Assembly (NCBI GenBank): GCA_964370965.1
Contig: CAYJLW010000055.1
Coordinates: 1-26,531 of the forward strand
Length of the DNA stretch: 26,531 nucleotides
Source of the DNA: CAYJLW01 sp964370965
GTDB taxonomy: Bacteria > Actinomycetota > Acidimicrobiia > UBA2766
Direction: 5' to 3'
The position numbers were made by a program, and so were the translations under genes. The notes under the pieces were generated by a model. The model was not told the DNA's origin, ran no database searches, and worked only from the letters and a program-made list of their open reading frames with translations. Below, piece by piece: positions 7,364 through 15,398 of this stretch (the first letter of the stretch is position 1; each line of letters opens with the position of its first letter).

Positions 7364-8269
7364 TCAGTCGGGCACGGCCCAGACGTTCAGGGACTCGAGA
7401 AGCCACAGCCACTGCAGTGGCGCCCGGATCATCCGCTTCACGACCTCGCGGGGGCTTCCCGGGTCGATGAGGCCGGTTTCGGCGGCCGAGGGCAGGTCGC
7501 CCCTGGTCGTGTCCAGCGAGTCGTCACGCCACTCGCCAGGCTTCAGTGTGCGGGTGTCGGCGTGTACGACCCGGAAGCCGGCCTGGCGGAGGGCCTCGGT
7601 GAGGTTGCGGCGGTTGAAGTACCAGAGGTGGCTGGGCGGCACGAACACGCGCCACTTGTGCCCGAGCAGGCGCCGGGGAAGGGCCTCGTCGTTCGGGACC
7701 GACACGAAGAAGAGTCCTCCCGGGGCGACGAGCTTGCGGGCCTCCCGGAGTGACGCTACGGGCCGGGGCATGTGCTCCAGGCTGTGAATGGCCACGAGGA
7801 CGTCGAACAGTTCGCCCGCGTACGGGTTTCCTTCGAGCACGCCGCGGCGCACGTCGAGGCCGAGGGTGCCACGGTCGAACTCCACGGCCCACTGGGACGT
7901 CTCGAGGCCGTGGACGTCCCAGCCGTGCTCCCGTCCTCTCATCAGGAGGCCGCCGTTCCCGCAGCCGATCTCGAGCAGGCTGCCCTTGCGCCCGAGACGT
8001 CCCTGCGCGTCGGCGAGGAGTTCGTCGCAGCCCTTCACCACTCCCGCCGGCAGCGTCCGCTCTGCGGACGTGGCGTCGATCGTGGTCGAGCGCCCGATGG
8101 GTGTGTACTCGTAGAAGTCCTCCCCGTCGTAGATGCCGGCGAGGGCCTCGTCGCTCGGGATCGGCTCCACGTGGGCGAGGCGGCATCCCGTGCAGCGCAC
8201 GATGTCGTAGCCGTTCTTGGTGAAACGGTGGCGGGTGGGCTGCCCGCAGAGGGGGCAAGGGGGGCTCAC
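7364..8269 (-). CDS. Class I SAM-dependent methyltransferase with N-terminal zinc finger
   Basis: A 301-residue protein with two parts. Residues 1-35 hold two CxxC-type pairs (Cys5/Cys8 and Cys26/Cys29), a zinc ribbon. Residues about 95-230 are a Methyltransf_23-type domain: SAM-binding motif I is LEIGCGNGG (99-107) with an acidic Glu123, followed by VAIHSLEHMP and the GGLFFVSVPN strand. This zinc-ribbon plus methyltransferase layout is common among enzymes encoded near surface polysaccharide genes that methylate sugars or lipids. The substrate cannot be read here. The start is GTG at 8269 and no strong ribosome site is seen. The gene is divergent from the LCP ligase gene. Confidence 0.85.
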   Translation of the reverse strand: MSPPCPLCGQPTRHRFTKNGYDIVRCTGCRLAHVEPIPSDEALAGIYDGEDFYEYTPIGRSTTIDATSAERTLPAGVVKGCDELLADAQGRLGRKGSLLEIGCGNGGLLMRGREHGWDVHGLETSQWAVEFDRGTLGLDVRRGVLEGNPYAGELFDVLVAIHSLEHMPRPVASLREARKLVAPGGLFFVSVPNDEALPRRLLGHKWRVFVPPSHLWYFNRRNLTEALRQAGFRVVHADTRTLKPGEWRDDSLDTTRGDLPSAAETGLIDPGSPREVVKRMIRAPLQWLWLLESLNVWAVPD

Positions 8270-8545
8270 GTGGGGGAGGGCTTTCTCTCCGGGGCGCTGG
8301 ACGGTGCGGGCATGCTACTCGGGCGCCACGAGGTCCCCCGTGGCCGTCTCCCCTGCGTGGACGTCTCCGGCGGGCCACGGCCCGGGCGAGCACAGCGGGG
8401 CGGCGTCCGGGTCCAGGCGGTGACAACAGGGGGGGCGGGGCCTCGCCGGTCGCGGGAGTCCGGGCGGCGTTTGCGCAGCCAGGGAGGCTCGGGGGTCCGT
8501 GCGGGGAGCCTGTTCTGGCCTGCGCGCTGCTAGCCTGCGGTTCTC
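8270..8545. other. Divergent intergenic region, methyltransferase / LCP
   Basis: This 276-base space carries the promoters of both flanking genes. An 8-bp inverted repeat, CCGTGGCC (8338-8345) and GGCCACGG (8373-8380), is separated by 27 bases. It is followed by GC-rich low-complexity sequence. A TANNNT-type -10 candidate lies at 8531-8536. I see no convincing small gene. Confidence 0.4.
8531..8536 (+). promoter_or_regulatory. Candidate -10 box for a leaderless LCP transcript
   Basis: TAGCCT fits the actinobacterial TANNNT pattern and ends 9 bases before the GTG start at 8546. No ribosome binding site precedes that GTG. A leaderless mRNA would explain both. No good -35 is visible. Confidence 0.3.
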
Positions 8546-10147
8546 GTGAGCGACTACGTGGGCAAGCACCGCAAACGCCCGCCGCGCGGTTCGCGCCGGC
8601 CGGGCTCGCCGCAGGGGTCGGGGCTGCTCGACTTCGGGGAAGGCCCCGACGGATCCCTGCCCCTGCCCCGCGCCATCACACCGCCGGCAGGGTCCGACGG
8701 GGCAGGCATACGAGCCACGGGGGCGGCCGGTGCCGTGGCCACACTCGACCCCCCCATCGGCTGGGACGGCGCCTCGGCCGAGATCGCCCTCCCCAAGAGC
8801 CGGCCGGCGCCGGAGCGCGTCCCCCTCGGCGACCCGATCCGGCGCGAGGAGTTCCGGACCCGACGCTGGCTGAAGGTTCTCGTCATCTTCCTCGGTGTCG
8901 TCCCCGTCGTCCTCGTGGGCTTCGGGGTGGGTGCCTACCTGTACGCCCAGCGGGTCTGGGAATCCGTGCCCCAGCCCAAAGGCCTCAAGGCGCTCGCCCC
9001 GGTCGAGGAGGGCAAGCCCACCACCGTCCTCGTCGTAGGGTCCGACACCCGTGAGGATCTCTCCGCCGCCGGCAAGAAGCAGTACGACCTGAAGAGGGCG
9101 GGCGGGGGGCAGCGCTCCGACACGATCATGCTCGTGCACGTCGACCCCAAGTCGCGCAAGGCCTTTGTACTGTCCCTGCCCCGCGACCTGCGCGTCCAGA
9201 TCCCCGGTCAGGGGACCGACAAGATCAATGCGGCCTACAACTACGGCGCCCAGAAGGTCGTCGAGACCGTGCAGGCGTACACGGGTGTGCCTGTCAACCA
9301 CTACGTCGAGGTGAACTTCGAGTCCTTCAAGCGGGTGGTCGACGCGCTCGGTGGCGTCGACATCTGCGTCCGGGCGGCGGCCAAGGACCGCTTCACGGGT
9401 CTGAACATCCCGGCCGGCTGTACGCACGCCGACGGCAACGTCGCGCTCTCCTACGCCCGGGCGCGCCACTACCGGGAGTCCGTCGAGGGCCGCTGGGTCT
9501 CCGAAGGCGACGGCGACTTCGGCCGCATCCGCCGCCAACAGGAGCTCATCCAGAAGATCCTCGCCCAGATCGGCGGCGTGGGCTCGGTCTCCAAGGTCAA
9601 CCAGTACGTCAAGATCGCCCGCGAGAACCTCAAGATCGACCAGGGTTTCGACTTCGACACGGCGATTGCCCTGTACAGACGCCTCACACCCATGACGCCC
9701 GACCGGGTCGAGTTCCTCTCCTTTCCCGCCTACGCGACCATGCGCGACGGGATCTCCTTCGTGGAGCCCAAGGAGCCCGAAGCGTCCCAACTCCTCGCCC
9801 GTCTCCGTGGTGAGGCCGCCGGTCAGCCCTCGCCGGGGGCTGCCGCCACTCCCTCCGTGGCACCGGGCGACGTGCGCGTGAGGGTCCTGAACGGAACCGG
9901 CAAGTCCGGTCTGGCAGCCACGGTGTCCGACGCCCTCAGGGAGCGAGGCCTCCAGGTCACCGGCGTGGCCACGGCGCCCCAGCGCAACAAGGCCGCCACG
10001 CAGGTCGTGTACGGCCCCAACGCCCAGGCGAAAGCGGATCTCGTCCGTTCCGTGCTCGGCTACGGGGTCACGGCGCCCGGGAATCCCTCCGGGAGCGACG
10101 TCGAGGTGGTGTTGGGTACCGACGTCCCGGCCGGGGCGGACGGGTGA
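8546..10147 (+). CDS. LytR-CpsA-Psr (LCP) glycopolymer ligase with LytR_C domain
   Basis: LCP enzymes move lipid-linked glycopolymers onto peptidoglycan outside the membrane. In mycobacteria the relatives attach arabinogalactan. This 533-residue protein has a Pro/Arg-rich cytoplasmic head (1-107) and one membrane helix (about 110-134). The LCP domain (about 160-345) contains RSDTIMLVHVD, SLPRDLRV and DKINAAYNYG, whose Arg/Asp residues bind the pyrophosphate-lipid substrate. A C-terminal LytR_C domain (about 440-530) begins VRVRVLNGTGKSGLAATV. The order is that of a type II membrane protein. The unusually long basic head could be a site of regulation, for example phosphorylation (inference). 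It lies just upstream of rmlD, as in M. tuberculosis Rv3267/Rv3266c, though here both genes run the same way. Confidence 0.93.
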   Translation: MSDYVGKHRKRPPRGSRRPGSPQGSGLLDFGEGPDGSLPLPRAITPPAGSDGAGIRATGAAGAVATLDPPIGWDGASAEIALPKSRPAPERVPLGDPIRREEFRTRRWLKVLVIFLGVVPVVLVGFGVGAYLYAQRVWESVPQPKGLKALAPVEEGKPTTVLVVGSDTREDLSAAGKKQYDLKRAGGGQRSDTIMLVHVDPKSRKAFVLSLPRDLRVQIPGQGTDKINAAYNYGAQKVVETVQAYTGVPVNHYVEVNFESFKRVVDALGGVDICVRAAAKDRFTGLNIPAGCTHADGNVALSYARARHYRESVEGRWVSEGDGDFGRIRRQQELIQKILAQIGGVGSVSKVNQYVKIARENLKIDQGFDFDTAIALYRRLTPMTPDRVEFLSFPAYATMRDGISFVEPKEPEASQLLARLRGEAAGQPSPGAAATPSVAPGDVRVRVLNGTGKSGLAATVSDALRERGLQVTGVATAPQRNKAATQVVYGPNAQAKADLVRSVLGYGVTAPGNPSGSDVEVVLGTDVPAGADG

Positions 10148-10163
10148 GGAGCAGAGGCACGAC

Positions 10164-11504
10164 GTGACGAGCAACCAGTCCCCGCTTGCAGCTCCCCGGC
10201 CTCCCGGAGCGCGTCCCCGCGTCATGATCCTGGGCGCGGGCGGCCAGCTCGGCACGGAGCTCACCCGCGTCTTCTCCGACTGCGAGACCACGGCGCTGCG
10301 TCACGAGGACTGCGACGTCTCGGACTACGAATCGGTCATGTCCGCGGCGTACGCATGCGGTCCCGAGCTCGTCCTGAACGCCTCGGCCATGAACCGGGTC
10401 GACGACTGCGAGACCGAACGCGACACGGCCTTCGCCGTGAACGCCGTCGGCCCCCGCAACCTCGCTCTCGCGGCGCGCCGCCTCGGCGCCACCCTCGTGC
10501 ACGTGTCCACCGACTACGTCTTCGACGGTGCCGGGGCGCCCTACGACGAGTGGGCGGCGCCGGATCCGATCAGCGAGTACGGGCGCTCGAAGCTGGCGGG
10601 CGAGGTCGAGGCCTCGCGCTCTCTCCCGGAGTGCTACGTCGTGCGCACTGCGGTCGTGTTCGGGGCCTCCGGCCGCAACTTCGCCCGGACGATGCTCGAC
10701 CTCGCCCGGGGCAGCGAGGCTCCTGTGGACGTCGTCGACGACGTCGTGGGCTCTCCCACCCACGCCGGGTACCTGGCGGAGGCCATCCGGCGCCTCGCCG
10801 TGTCCGGGCGTTTCGGCCTCTACCACGTCGCCGGCGGGGGGGCCTGTTCTCGGGCCGACCTCGCCCGCGCTGTGTTCGTGGGAGCCGGTCAGGACCCCTC
10901 GCGCGTCCGTGGGGTGCCGTCCACCTCGCGGGCCGAGGCGGCGCGGCGGCCGCTCAACTCGGCGCTCGAAGGTCGCGCCTGGCGGCTGGCGGGCTTCGCG
11001 CCCGTGCCGCCGTGGGAGGAGCACGTCGACAGGCTGCTGCGCGAGCTGGGCGTGTCCGTGGCCCCCGCCCGGGTCCCTGCTCCAGGGTTCGCAGCGGCCC
11101 CGGCGCCCGACGTCCAGACCGCCCCGCCCCCGCCGGCGGTCCCCGCAGCCCCGCCCACCGCCGAGACGACCGGCGCCGCGACCCCGGATCAGTCGGCACC
11201 CTCGATCGTCTTGTCCGATCCCGTGGCCGTGCCGGGGCCGGCCGAAGCGCATCCCGTGCAACTGCCCGCCGAAGCACCGCTGTCCGTGGCACTCCCGCCC
11301 GTGGAGGTTCCCGCCCCCGGGACCCCCTCGGGGGGCGTGCCGACCCCCATGCCTCTGTCCGAGGAGGCCCCGCCCCCGGGAGTCGTGCCCGCACCGGCGT
11401 CACGCGCGCCCGCCGATCCGCTCCCCGGTCTGCCCGGCCTCGGCGGCCCCGGGGAACGAACACAGAGCGACTCCCCGCCCGCTGATGCGGGTGACTCTGT
11501 GTGA
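10164..11504 (+). CDS. rmlD: dTDP-4-dehydrorhamnose reductase with proline-rich C-terminal extension
   Basis: The last step of dTDP-L-rhamnose synthesis, NADPH-dependent reduction at C4. Residues 19-297 are a complete RmlD: GAGGQLG nucleotide loop (24-30), STDYVFDG (115-122) and YGRSKLAGE with catalytic Tyr139 and Lys143. The family is usually about 290-300 residues. This protein is 446 because a tail of about 150 residues, almost all Pro, Ala, Val, Gly and Glu, follows the enzyme. The tail has no predicted fold and continues in frame to the stop, which overlaps the next GTG (GTGA, 11501-11504). A frameshift is unlikely, since the overlap is neat. The GTG start has GAGGAG-type sequence upstream. 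It could tether the enzyme or space it in a complex (inference). Confidence 0.92.
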   Translation: MTSNQSPLAAPRPPGARPRVMILGAGGQLGTELTRVFSDCETTALRHEDCDVSDYESVMSAAYACGPELVLNASAMNRVDDCETERDTAFAVNAVGPRNLALAARRLGATLVHVSTDYVFDGAGAPYDEWAAPDPISEYGRSKLAGEVEASRSLPECYVVRTAVVFGASGRNFARTMLDLARGSEAPVDVVDDVVGSPTHAGYLAEAIRRLAVSGRFGLYHVAGGGACSRADLARAVFVGAGQDPSRVRGVPSTSRAEAARRPLNSALEGRAWRLAGFAPVPPWEEHVDRLLRELGVSVAPARVPAPGFAAAPAPDVQTAPPPPAVPAAPPTAETTGAATPDQSAPSIVLSDPVAVPGPAEAHPVQLPAEAPLSVALPPVEVPAPGTPSGGVPTPMPLSEEAPPPGVVPAPASRAPADPLPGLPGLGGPGERTQSDSPPADAGDSV

Positions 11505-12439
11505 AGCGCTTCGTCGTCAGCGGAGGAGCCGGTTTCCTGGGTTCGCACATCTGCGAACGTCTCGTGGCCGACGGCGGCGACGTCCTCTGCCTCGACAACC
11601 TCATGACCGGCCACGAGGACAACCTCCGCGACCTCCGTGGAGAAGCGAGTTTCGCGTTCGAACGCCGCGACGTCCGGGAGGCCTTCGCGGTCGCCGGTCC
11701 CGTCGATGCCGTCCTGCATCTCGCCAGTCCCGCCAGCCCGCCGGACTACCTGGCGCACCCCGTCACGACCCTGGAGATCGGTTCGCTCGGCACGCAGCGC
11801 ATGCTCGACCTCGCCCGCGAGAAGGCCGCGCGCTTCTTCATCGCCTCCACGTCGGAGGTCTACGGCGACCCGCACGTGAGCCCGCAGCGCGAGGACTACT
11901 GGGGCAACGTGAATCCTGTCGGGCCGCGCAGCGTGTACGACGAGGCGAAGCGCTACGCCGAGGCGATCACCACCGCCTACCACCGCCACTACGGCCTCGA
12001 CGTCCGCATCGCCCGCATCTTCAACGTCTACGGCCCCCGGCTCCGCGTCGACGGCCGCGTCGTGTCCAACTTCATCGACCAGGCGCTCGGCGCCAAGCCG
12101 CTCACGGTCTACGGCGACGGCACGCAAACCCGCTCGTTCTGCTACGTCGACGACGAGGTCGAGGGCCTCCTCGGCCTGCTCCGCTCCGATCTCACGACGC
12201 CCTGCAACGTCGGGAACCCGGGGGAGTTCACGGTGCTCGAGCTCGCCGACCTCGTCCGGGAGCTCACCGGCTCCGCGAGCGAGGTCGTCCACGAGCCCCT
12301 TCCCGAGGACGACCCCAGGCAGCGCCGGCCCGACATCTCCCTCGCCCGGAGCGCCTTCGGGTGGGAGCCGAAGGTCCCCCTGCGCGACGGCCTCGCCCGC
12401 ACGATCGAGTGGTATCGCACGGAGGACCCCTCGCGGTGA
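11501..12439 (+). CDS. UDP-glucuronate decarboxylase (UDP-xylose synthase)
   Basis: An NAD-dependent extended SDR, 312 residues, that converts UDP-glucuronic acid to UDP-xylose. Family-defining motifs are all present: GGAGFLGSH (8-16), HLASPASPPDY (73-83), the STSEVYGDP segment (116-124) with the Glu119 needed for decarboxylation, and YWGNVNPVGPRSVYDEAKR (133-151) with catalytic Tyr146 and Lys150. RIFNVYGPR follows, and later the arginine-rich substrate contacts. It overlaps rmlD by GTGA, so translation is coupled. Its place between rmlD and the glycosyltransferase differs from the mycobacterial order and suggests xylose, or a derived pentose, in the surface polymer. Confidence 0.92.
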   Translation: MKRFVVSGGAGFLGSHICERLVADGGDVLCLDNLMTGHEDNLRDLRGEASFAFERRDVREAFAVAGPVDAVLHLASPASPPDYLAHPVTTLEIGSLGTQRMLDLAREKAARFFIASTSEVYGDPHVSPQREDYWGNVNPVGPRSVYDEAKRYAEAITTAYHRHYGLDVRIARIFNVYGPRLRVDGRVVSNFIDQALGAKPLTVYGDGTQTRSFCYVDDEVEGLLGLLRSDLTTPCNVGNPGEFTVLELADLVRELTGSASEVVHEPLPEDDPRQRRPDISLARSAFGWEPKVPLRDGLARTIEWYRTEDPSR

Positions 12440-13419
12440 CGGCCTGGAGCGCCGCCGACGTGTCGGTGGTGATCGTGTCACACAACAACGCCCCCGATCT
12501 CCCCGCCTGCCTGCAGTCACTCGCCGGGGAGTCGCCGGCAGCCGTCGTCGTCGTCGACAACGCCTCCGCGGACGACTCTGTCGAGGTCGCTCGCCGCGGC
12601 GGTGCCCGCGTGGTGGCCCGCAGCGACAACGGCGGTTACTCGGTGGCGGTCAACTGCGGCGTCGCCGAGACGCACACGCCCGTGGTCGTCATCCTGAATC
12701 CCGACTCCACGGTCGTCCCCGGCGCCCTCGGCCACCTCGCCGCCGTCCTCGCCGGCGCCCCGGCCGTGGGCGCCGTAGGCCCGCAAGTGCGCAACCCCGA
12801 CGGCACCGTGTACCCGTCCCGGCGCACGTTCCCGAGCGTCTGGACGGCCGCTGCCCACGGGTTCCTCGGCCTGTTCTGGAGGGACAACCCCCTCAGCCGC
12901 CGCTACCGGATGGCCGACGACGACACCGACACCCCCCGCGTAGTGGACTGGGTGTCCGGCTCCGCGATGGCGGTGCGCCGGGAGGCCTTCGACTCCGTCG
13001 CCGGCTTCGATCCCGGGTACTTCCTCTACGTCGAGGACGTCGACTTCTGCTGGCGCCTCTGGCAGGAGGGCTGGGTGGTCGCCTACCACCCCGGGGCGGC
13101 CGTCGTGCACGTGGGCGGGACCTCCTCGAGCGCCCGGCCCTACTCCCTCCTCGTGGAGCACCACCGCTCCATGCTCCGCTTCGAGTTGGTCCGCCGCCGG
13201 GGCCGGCGCGGGCTCACGTGGCCGGTCGTCGTCGCCGGTGTCTGGGCCCGGGCGGCGACCGCCCTCGCCGTGCGCGCCGCCACGGGGCCGCCCCCGCAGC
13301 TCCGCGGGGGCCGCGCGTGGCGCGTGGCCGAGGAGAGGCCCTTGCGCCGCTCCGAGCTTGCCGAGCGTTCCCGCCGGGGCGCCACGGCGCGCCCGATGGG
13401 GAAGGCGGCGGGCTGGTGA
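12436..13419 (+). CDS. GT2 family glycosyltransferase (WbbL rhamnosyltransferase-like)
   Basis: A 327-residue GT-A fold enzyme. SVVIVSHNNAPDLPACLQSL (10-29) starts the domain, DNASADDS (41-48) binds the nucleotide, ILNPDSTVVPGAL carries the metal-binding position (Asp90), and the FLYVEDVDFCWRLWQEGW segment holds the acceptor-site acidic residues. This matches WbbL-type rhamnosyltransferases, which add rhamnose to the GlcNAc-PP-polyprenol linkage unit. Position next to rmlD and the guanylyltransferase, as in Rv3265c, supports that, but donor specificity is inferred. A basic C-terminal tail (about 255-327) may contact the membrane. It starts at GTG 12436, overlapping the previous stop (GTGA), and ends in another GTGA overlap. 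Confidence 0.88.
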   Translation: MTAWSAADVSVVIVSHNNAPDLPACLQSLAGESPAAVVVVDNASADDSVEVARRGGARVVARSDNGGYSVAVNCGVAETHTPVVVILNPDSTVVPGALGHLAAVLAGAPAVGAVGPQVRNPDGTVYPSRRTFPSVWTAAAHGFLGLFWRDNPLSRRYRMADDDTDTPRVVDWVSGSAMAVRREAFDSVAGFDPGYFLYVEDVDFCWRLWQEGWVVAYHPGAAVVHVGGTSSSARPYSLLVEHHRSMLRFELVRRRGRRGLTWPVVVAGVWARAATALAVRAATGPPPQLRGGRAWRVAEERPLRRSELAERSRRGATARPMGKAAGW

Positions 13420-14423
13420 AGGCTCTCGTTCTCGTGGGCGGGGAGGGCACGCGGCTGCGTCCCCTCACCCTTGATCGCCCCAAGCCGCTCCTGCCCGTCG
13501 CCAACGTCCCGTTCTTGGAGCGCACGCTGGGGCGTCTCGCCGACGCCGGCTGCGACGAGGCCGTGCTCTCGATCTGGTACCGGCCGGACGTCTTCGAGGC
13601 CGTGGCGGCGGCCGCGCCCCTGCGGGTGCGCCTCGCCGTGGAGGACACGCCGCTGGGTACCGGAGGTGCGATCGGCTACGCGGGGCGCGATCTCGACGAG
13701 ACGTTCCTCGTCCTCAACGGCGACATCCTCACGGACCTCGACCTTGGCGCGGTTCTGGACGCGCACCGGGGTTTCGGCGGCGAGGCCACGATCGTGCTCA
13801 CCGCGGTCGAGGACCCGTCGCGCTTCGGCGTCGTGCCCACCGACGCCTCGGGACGCGTGGAGCGCTTCATCGAGAAGCCGGCGCCGGGAAGCGCTCCCAC
13901 GAATCTGGTCAACGCCGGCACCTACGTCTGCGAACCCGCCATGCTCGCCCGCATCCCGCCGGACGGACCCGTGTCGGTGGAGCGGGACGTGTTCCCGGAC
14001 ATGGCCGCCGAGGGCGTGCTGTACGCGCTCGCCCCCGCGGCCTACTGGCTCGACTTCGGCACTCCCGACTCCTACGTGGCGGCGAACGTCGACTGCCTGC
14101 GGGGGGCGCTCGCCGAGCCGCTGCCCGGGCGAGAGAACCCCGCCGGCGTCTGGACCGACGGCGACGCCGCCGTCGATGCCGGGGCGGAGGTCGTGGGGCC
14201 TGTCGTGCTCGGGCGCGGCGTCGTCGTGGAAGGGGGCGCCCGCGTGGGTCCGGCGGTGGCCGTGGGCCCGGACGCCAGGATCTGCACGGGCGCAGTCGTG
14301 CGCGAAGCAGTGGTGCTGGAGGGCGCCAAGGTGGGCGAGGGCGCTCTCGTGGAGAGGGCGGTGGTGTCTTTCGGGTCGGACGTGGAGGCGGGCGGGGTAG
14401 TCCGTGACGGGATGGTGGGGTGA
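13416..14423 (+). CDS. manB: Mannose-1-phosphate guanylyltransferase (GDP-mannose pyrophosphorylase)
   Basis: A sugar-1-phosphate nucleotidyltransferase of 335 residues. The signature VGGEGTRLRPLTLDRPKPLLPV (7-28) is complete, with the Lys in the PKP motif. GTGGAIGYA, then FLVLNGDIL with the metal-binding Asp, and FIEKP follow in the usual order. The C-terminal 80 residues are left-handed beta-helix hexapeptide repeats (VVGPVVLGRGVVVEGGARVG and onward). This matches actinobacterial ManB (Rv3264c) rather than the shorter RmlA, but a glucose-1-phosphate specificity cannot be excluded by eye. It supplies GDP-mannose for mannosylated lipids or glycans. GTGA overlap with the glycosyltransferase; the next gene begins one base after its stop. 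Confidence 0.85.
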   Translation: MKALVLVGGEGTRLRPLTLDRPKPLLPVANVPFLERTLGRLADAGCDEAVLSIWYRPDVFEAVAAAAPLRVRLAVEDTPLGTGGAIGYAGRDLDETFLVLNGDILTDLDLGAVLDAHRGFGGEATIVLTAVEDPSRFGVVPTDASGRVERFIEKPAPGSAPTNLVNAGTYVCEPAMLARIPPDGPVSVERDVFPDMAAEGVLYALAPAAYWLDFGTPDSYVAANVDCLRGALAEPLPGRENPAGVWTDGDAAVDAGAEVVGPVVLGRGVVVEGGARVGPAVAVGPDARICTGAVVREAVVLEGAKVGEGALVERAVVSFGSDVEAGGVVRDGMVG

Positions 14424-14424
14424 C

Positions 14425-15348
14425 GTGCGCGTCGCCGTCATCGGTGGCGCGGGCTTCCTCGGATCCCATCTCGTTGAGCGCCTCGCCGCCGAGGGCCGGG
14501 CCATCCTCGTCGTCGACGACCTTTCCACGGGCCGGCTGGAGAACCTCGCGGGCGCCCGTCGCACGACGCGGATCAGCTTCCATTCGATCTCGGCGGAGCA
14601 TCCCCATCTCGGCGACGCCGTAGAGCGTTTCGCGCCCGACGCCGTCGTCCTTCTCGCCGACCCGCCCCCGGCCGACCTCGGCCGTGACGACCCCGTCGCT
14701 GCCGTGCGGGCCGTCGCGGGACGTGTCGCCGGGTTCTGCACGCTGGCGGCGGCGTGCGACGCCCGTCTTGTCATCGGCCTTTCGGCGGTGGACCTGTACG
14801 GAGCGGTGCCCCATCAGCCCGTGAAGGAGTCCCAGCGTCCGCACCCGCTGCACCCCTACGGGGGGGCGCTGTACGCGGGCCTCCGCTACGTGGAGGCCAT
14901 GCTCCCCCAACGCTGGTGCGGCCTCGCCATAGGCACCGTGTACGGGCCCCGCCAGTACCCCGCCCAGGCGGAGGTGCCGGCGATCGCGCGGGACATGCTC
15001 CGGCGCCGGGTCCCCGACGTCTACACCGACGCCGGCGTCGCCCGCGACTACGTGTACGTCGACGACGCCGTCGATGCTGTAGCCCGGGCCGTGGAGAGGG
15101 GGCGGGGCCTCGTGAACGTGGGCACGGGCGTGGCCACGCCCCTCTCGGAGGTCGTCGCCGAGCTGGGCGCCGCGACCTCCTACGTCGGCAGCGTGCGCTG
15201 GGTGGCGGGCCCCGCCCCGGGCCCCGTCACCCTCGCCCTCGACCCCGCCGGGGCGGCTTCCCGCCTCGGCTGGCGGCACTGGACCTCACTGGGCGCCGGC
15301 CTCACCGCCACCGTCGCCTGGCTCCAGGGCGAGCTCGCCGGACACTGA
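14425..15348 (+). CDS. NAD-dependent epimerase/dehydratase homologue lacking the catalytic lysine
   Basis: An extended SDR of 307 residues. GGAGFLGSH (7-15) is a good NAD loop, followed by VVDDLSTGRLENL, and the C-terminal half has the VYGPRQYP and ARDYVYVDDAVDAV substrate-domain motifs. The active site is unusual. Where the family has YxxxK, this protein reads Tyr145-Gly-Gly-Ala-Leu149 (codon CTG, 14869-14871). The serine/threonine ahead of it is in LSAVDLYG, one position off the GalE pattern. Normal SDR chemistry is therefore doubtful. GTG 14425 was chosen because MRVAVIGGAGFLG is the family start and it lies one base after the preceding stop. It is the last gene of the glycan operon. It could be a non-catalytic partner of the UDP-sugar enzymes (inference). 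Confidence 0.85.
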   Translation: MRVAVIGGAGFLGSHLVERLAAEGRAILVVDDLSTGRLENLAGARRTTRISFHSISAEHPHLGDAVERFAPDAVVLLADPPPADLGRDDPVAAVRAVAGRVAGFCTLAAACDARLVIGLSAVDLYGAVPHQPVKESQRPHPLHPYGGALYAGLRYVEAMLPQRWCGLAIGTVYGPRQYPAQAEVPAIARDMLRRRVPDVYTDAGVARDYVYVDDAVDAVARAVERGRGLVNVGTGVATPLSEVVAELGAATSYVGSVRWVAGPAPGPVTLALDPAGAASRLGWRHWTSLGAGLTATVAWLQGELAGH

Positions 15349-15382
15349 GGCGGGCCGGGGGGGAGGAGCCGACGTGCCCGCC
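15349..15382. terminator. Possible hairpin terminator between convergent operons
   Basis: GGCGGGC (15349-15355) can pair with GCCCGCC (15376-15382), immediately after the SDR stop and 16 bases before the end of the convergent nitroreductase gene. The loop is 20 bases and no T tract is seen, so the call rests mostly on position. Confidence 0.35.
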
Positions 15383-15398
15383 CCTCCGGGTGGCCGCC

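Noticed and set aside
8338..8380. 8-bp inverted repeat upstream of the LCP gene
   Set aside because: A 27-base spacer and GC-only arms in a GC-rich region make chance occurrence likely.
8315..10291. 658-codon minus-strand frame opposite the LCP gene
   Set aside because: It mirrors the LCP coding frame; no domain is recognisable and the plus-strand protein is unambiguous.
13416..14423. RmlA (glucose-1-phosphate thymidylyltransferase) because rmlD is nearby
   Set aside because: The C-terminal hexapeptide beta-helix and the gene order match ManB better. RmlA usually lacks this domain in its short form. Kept as a minor alternative.
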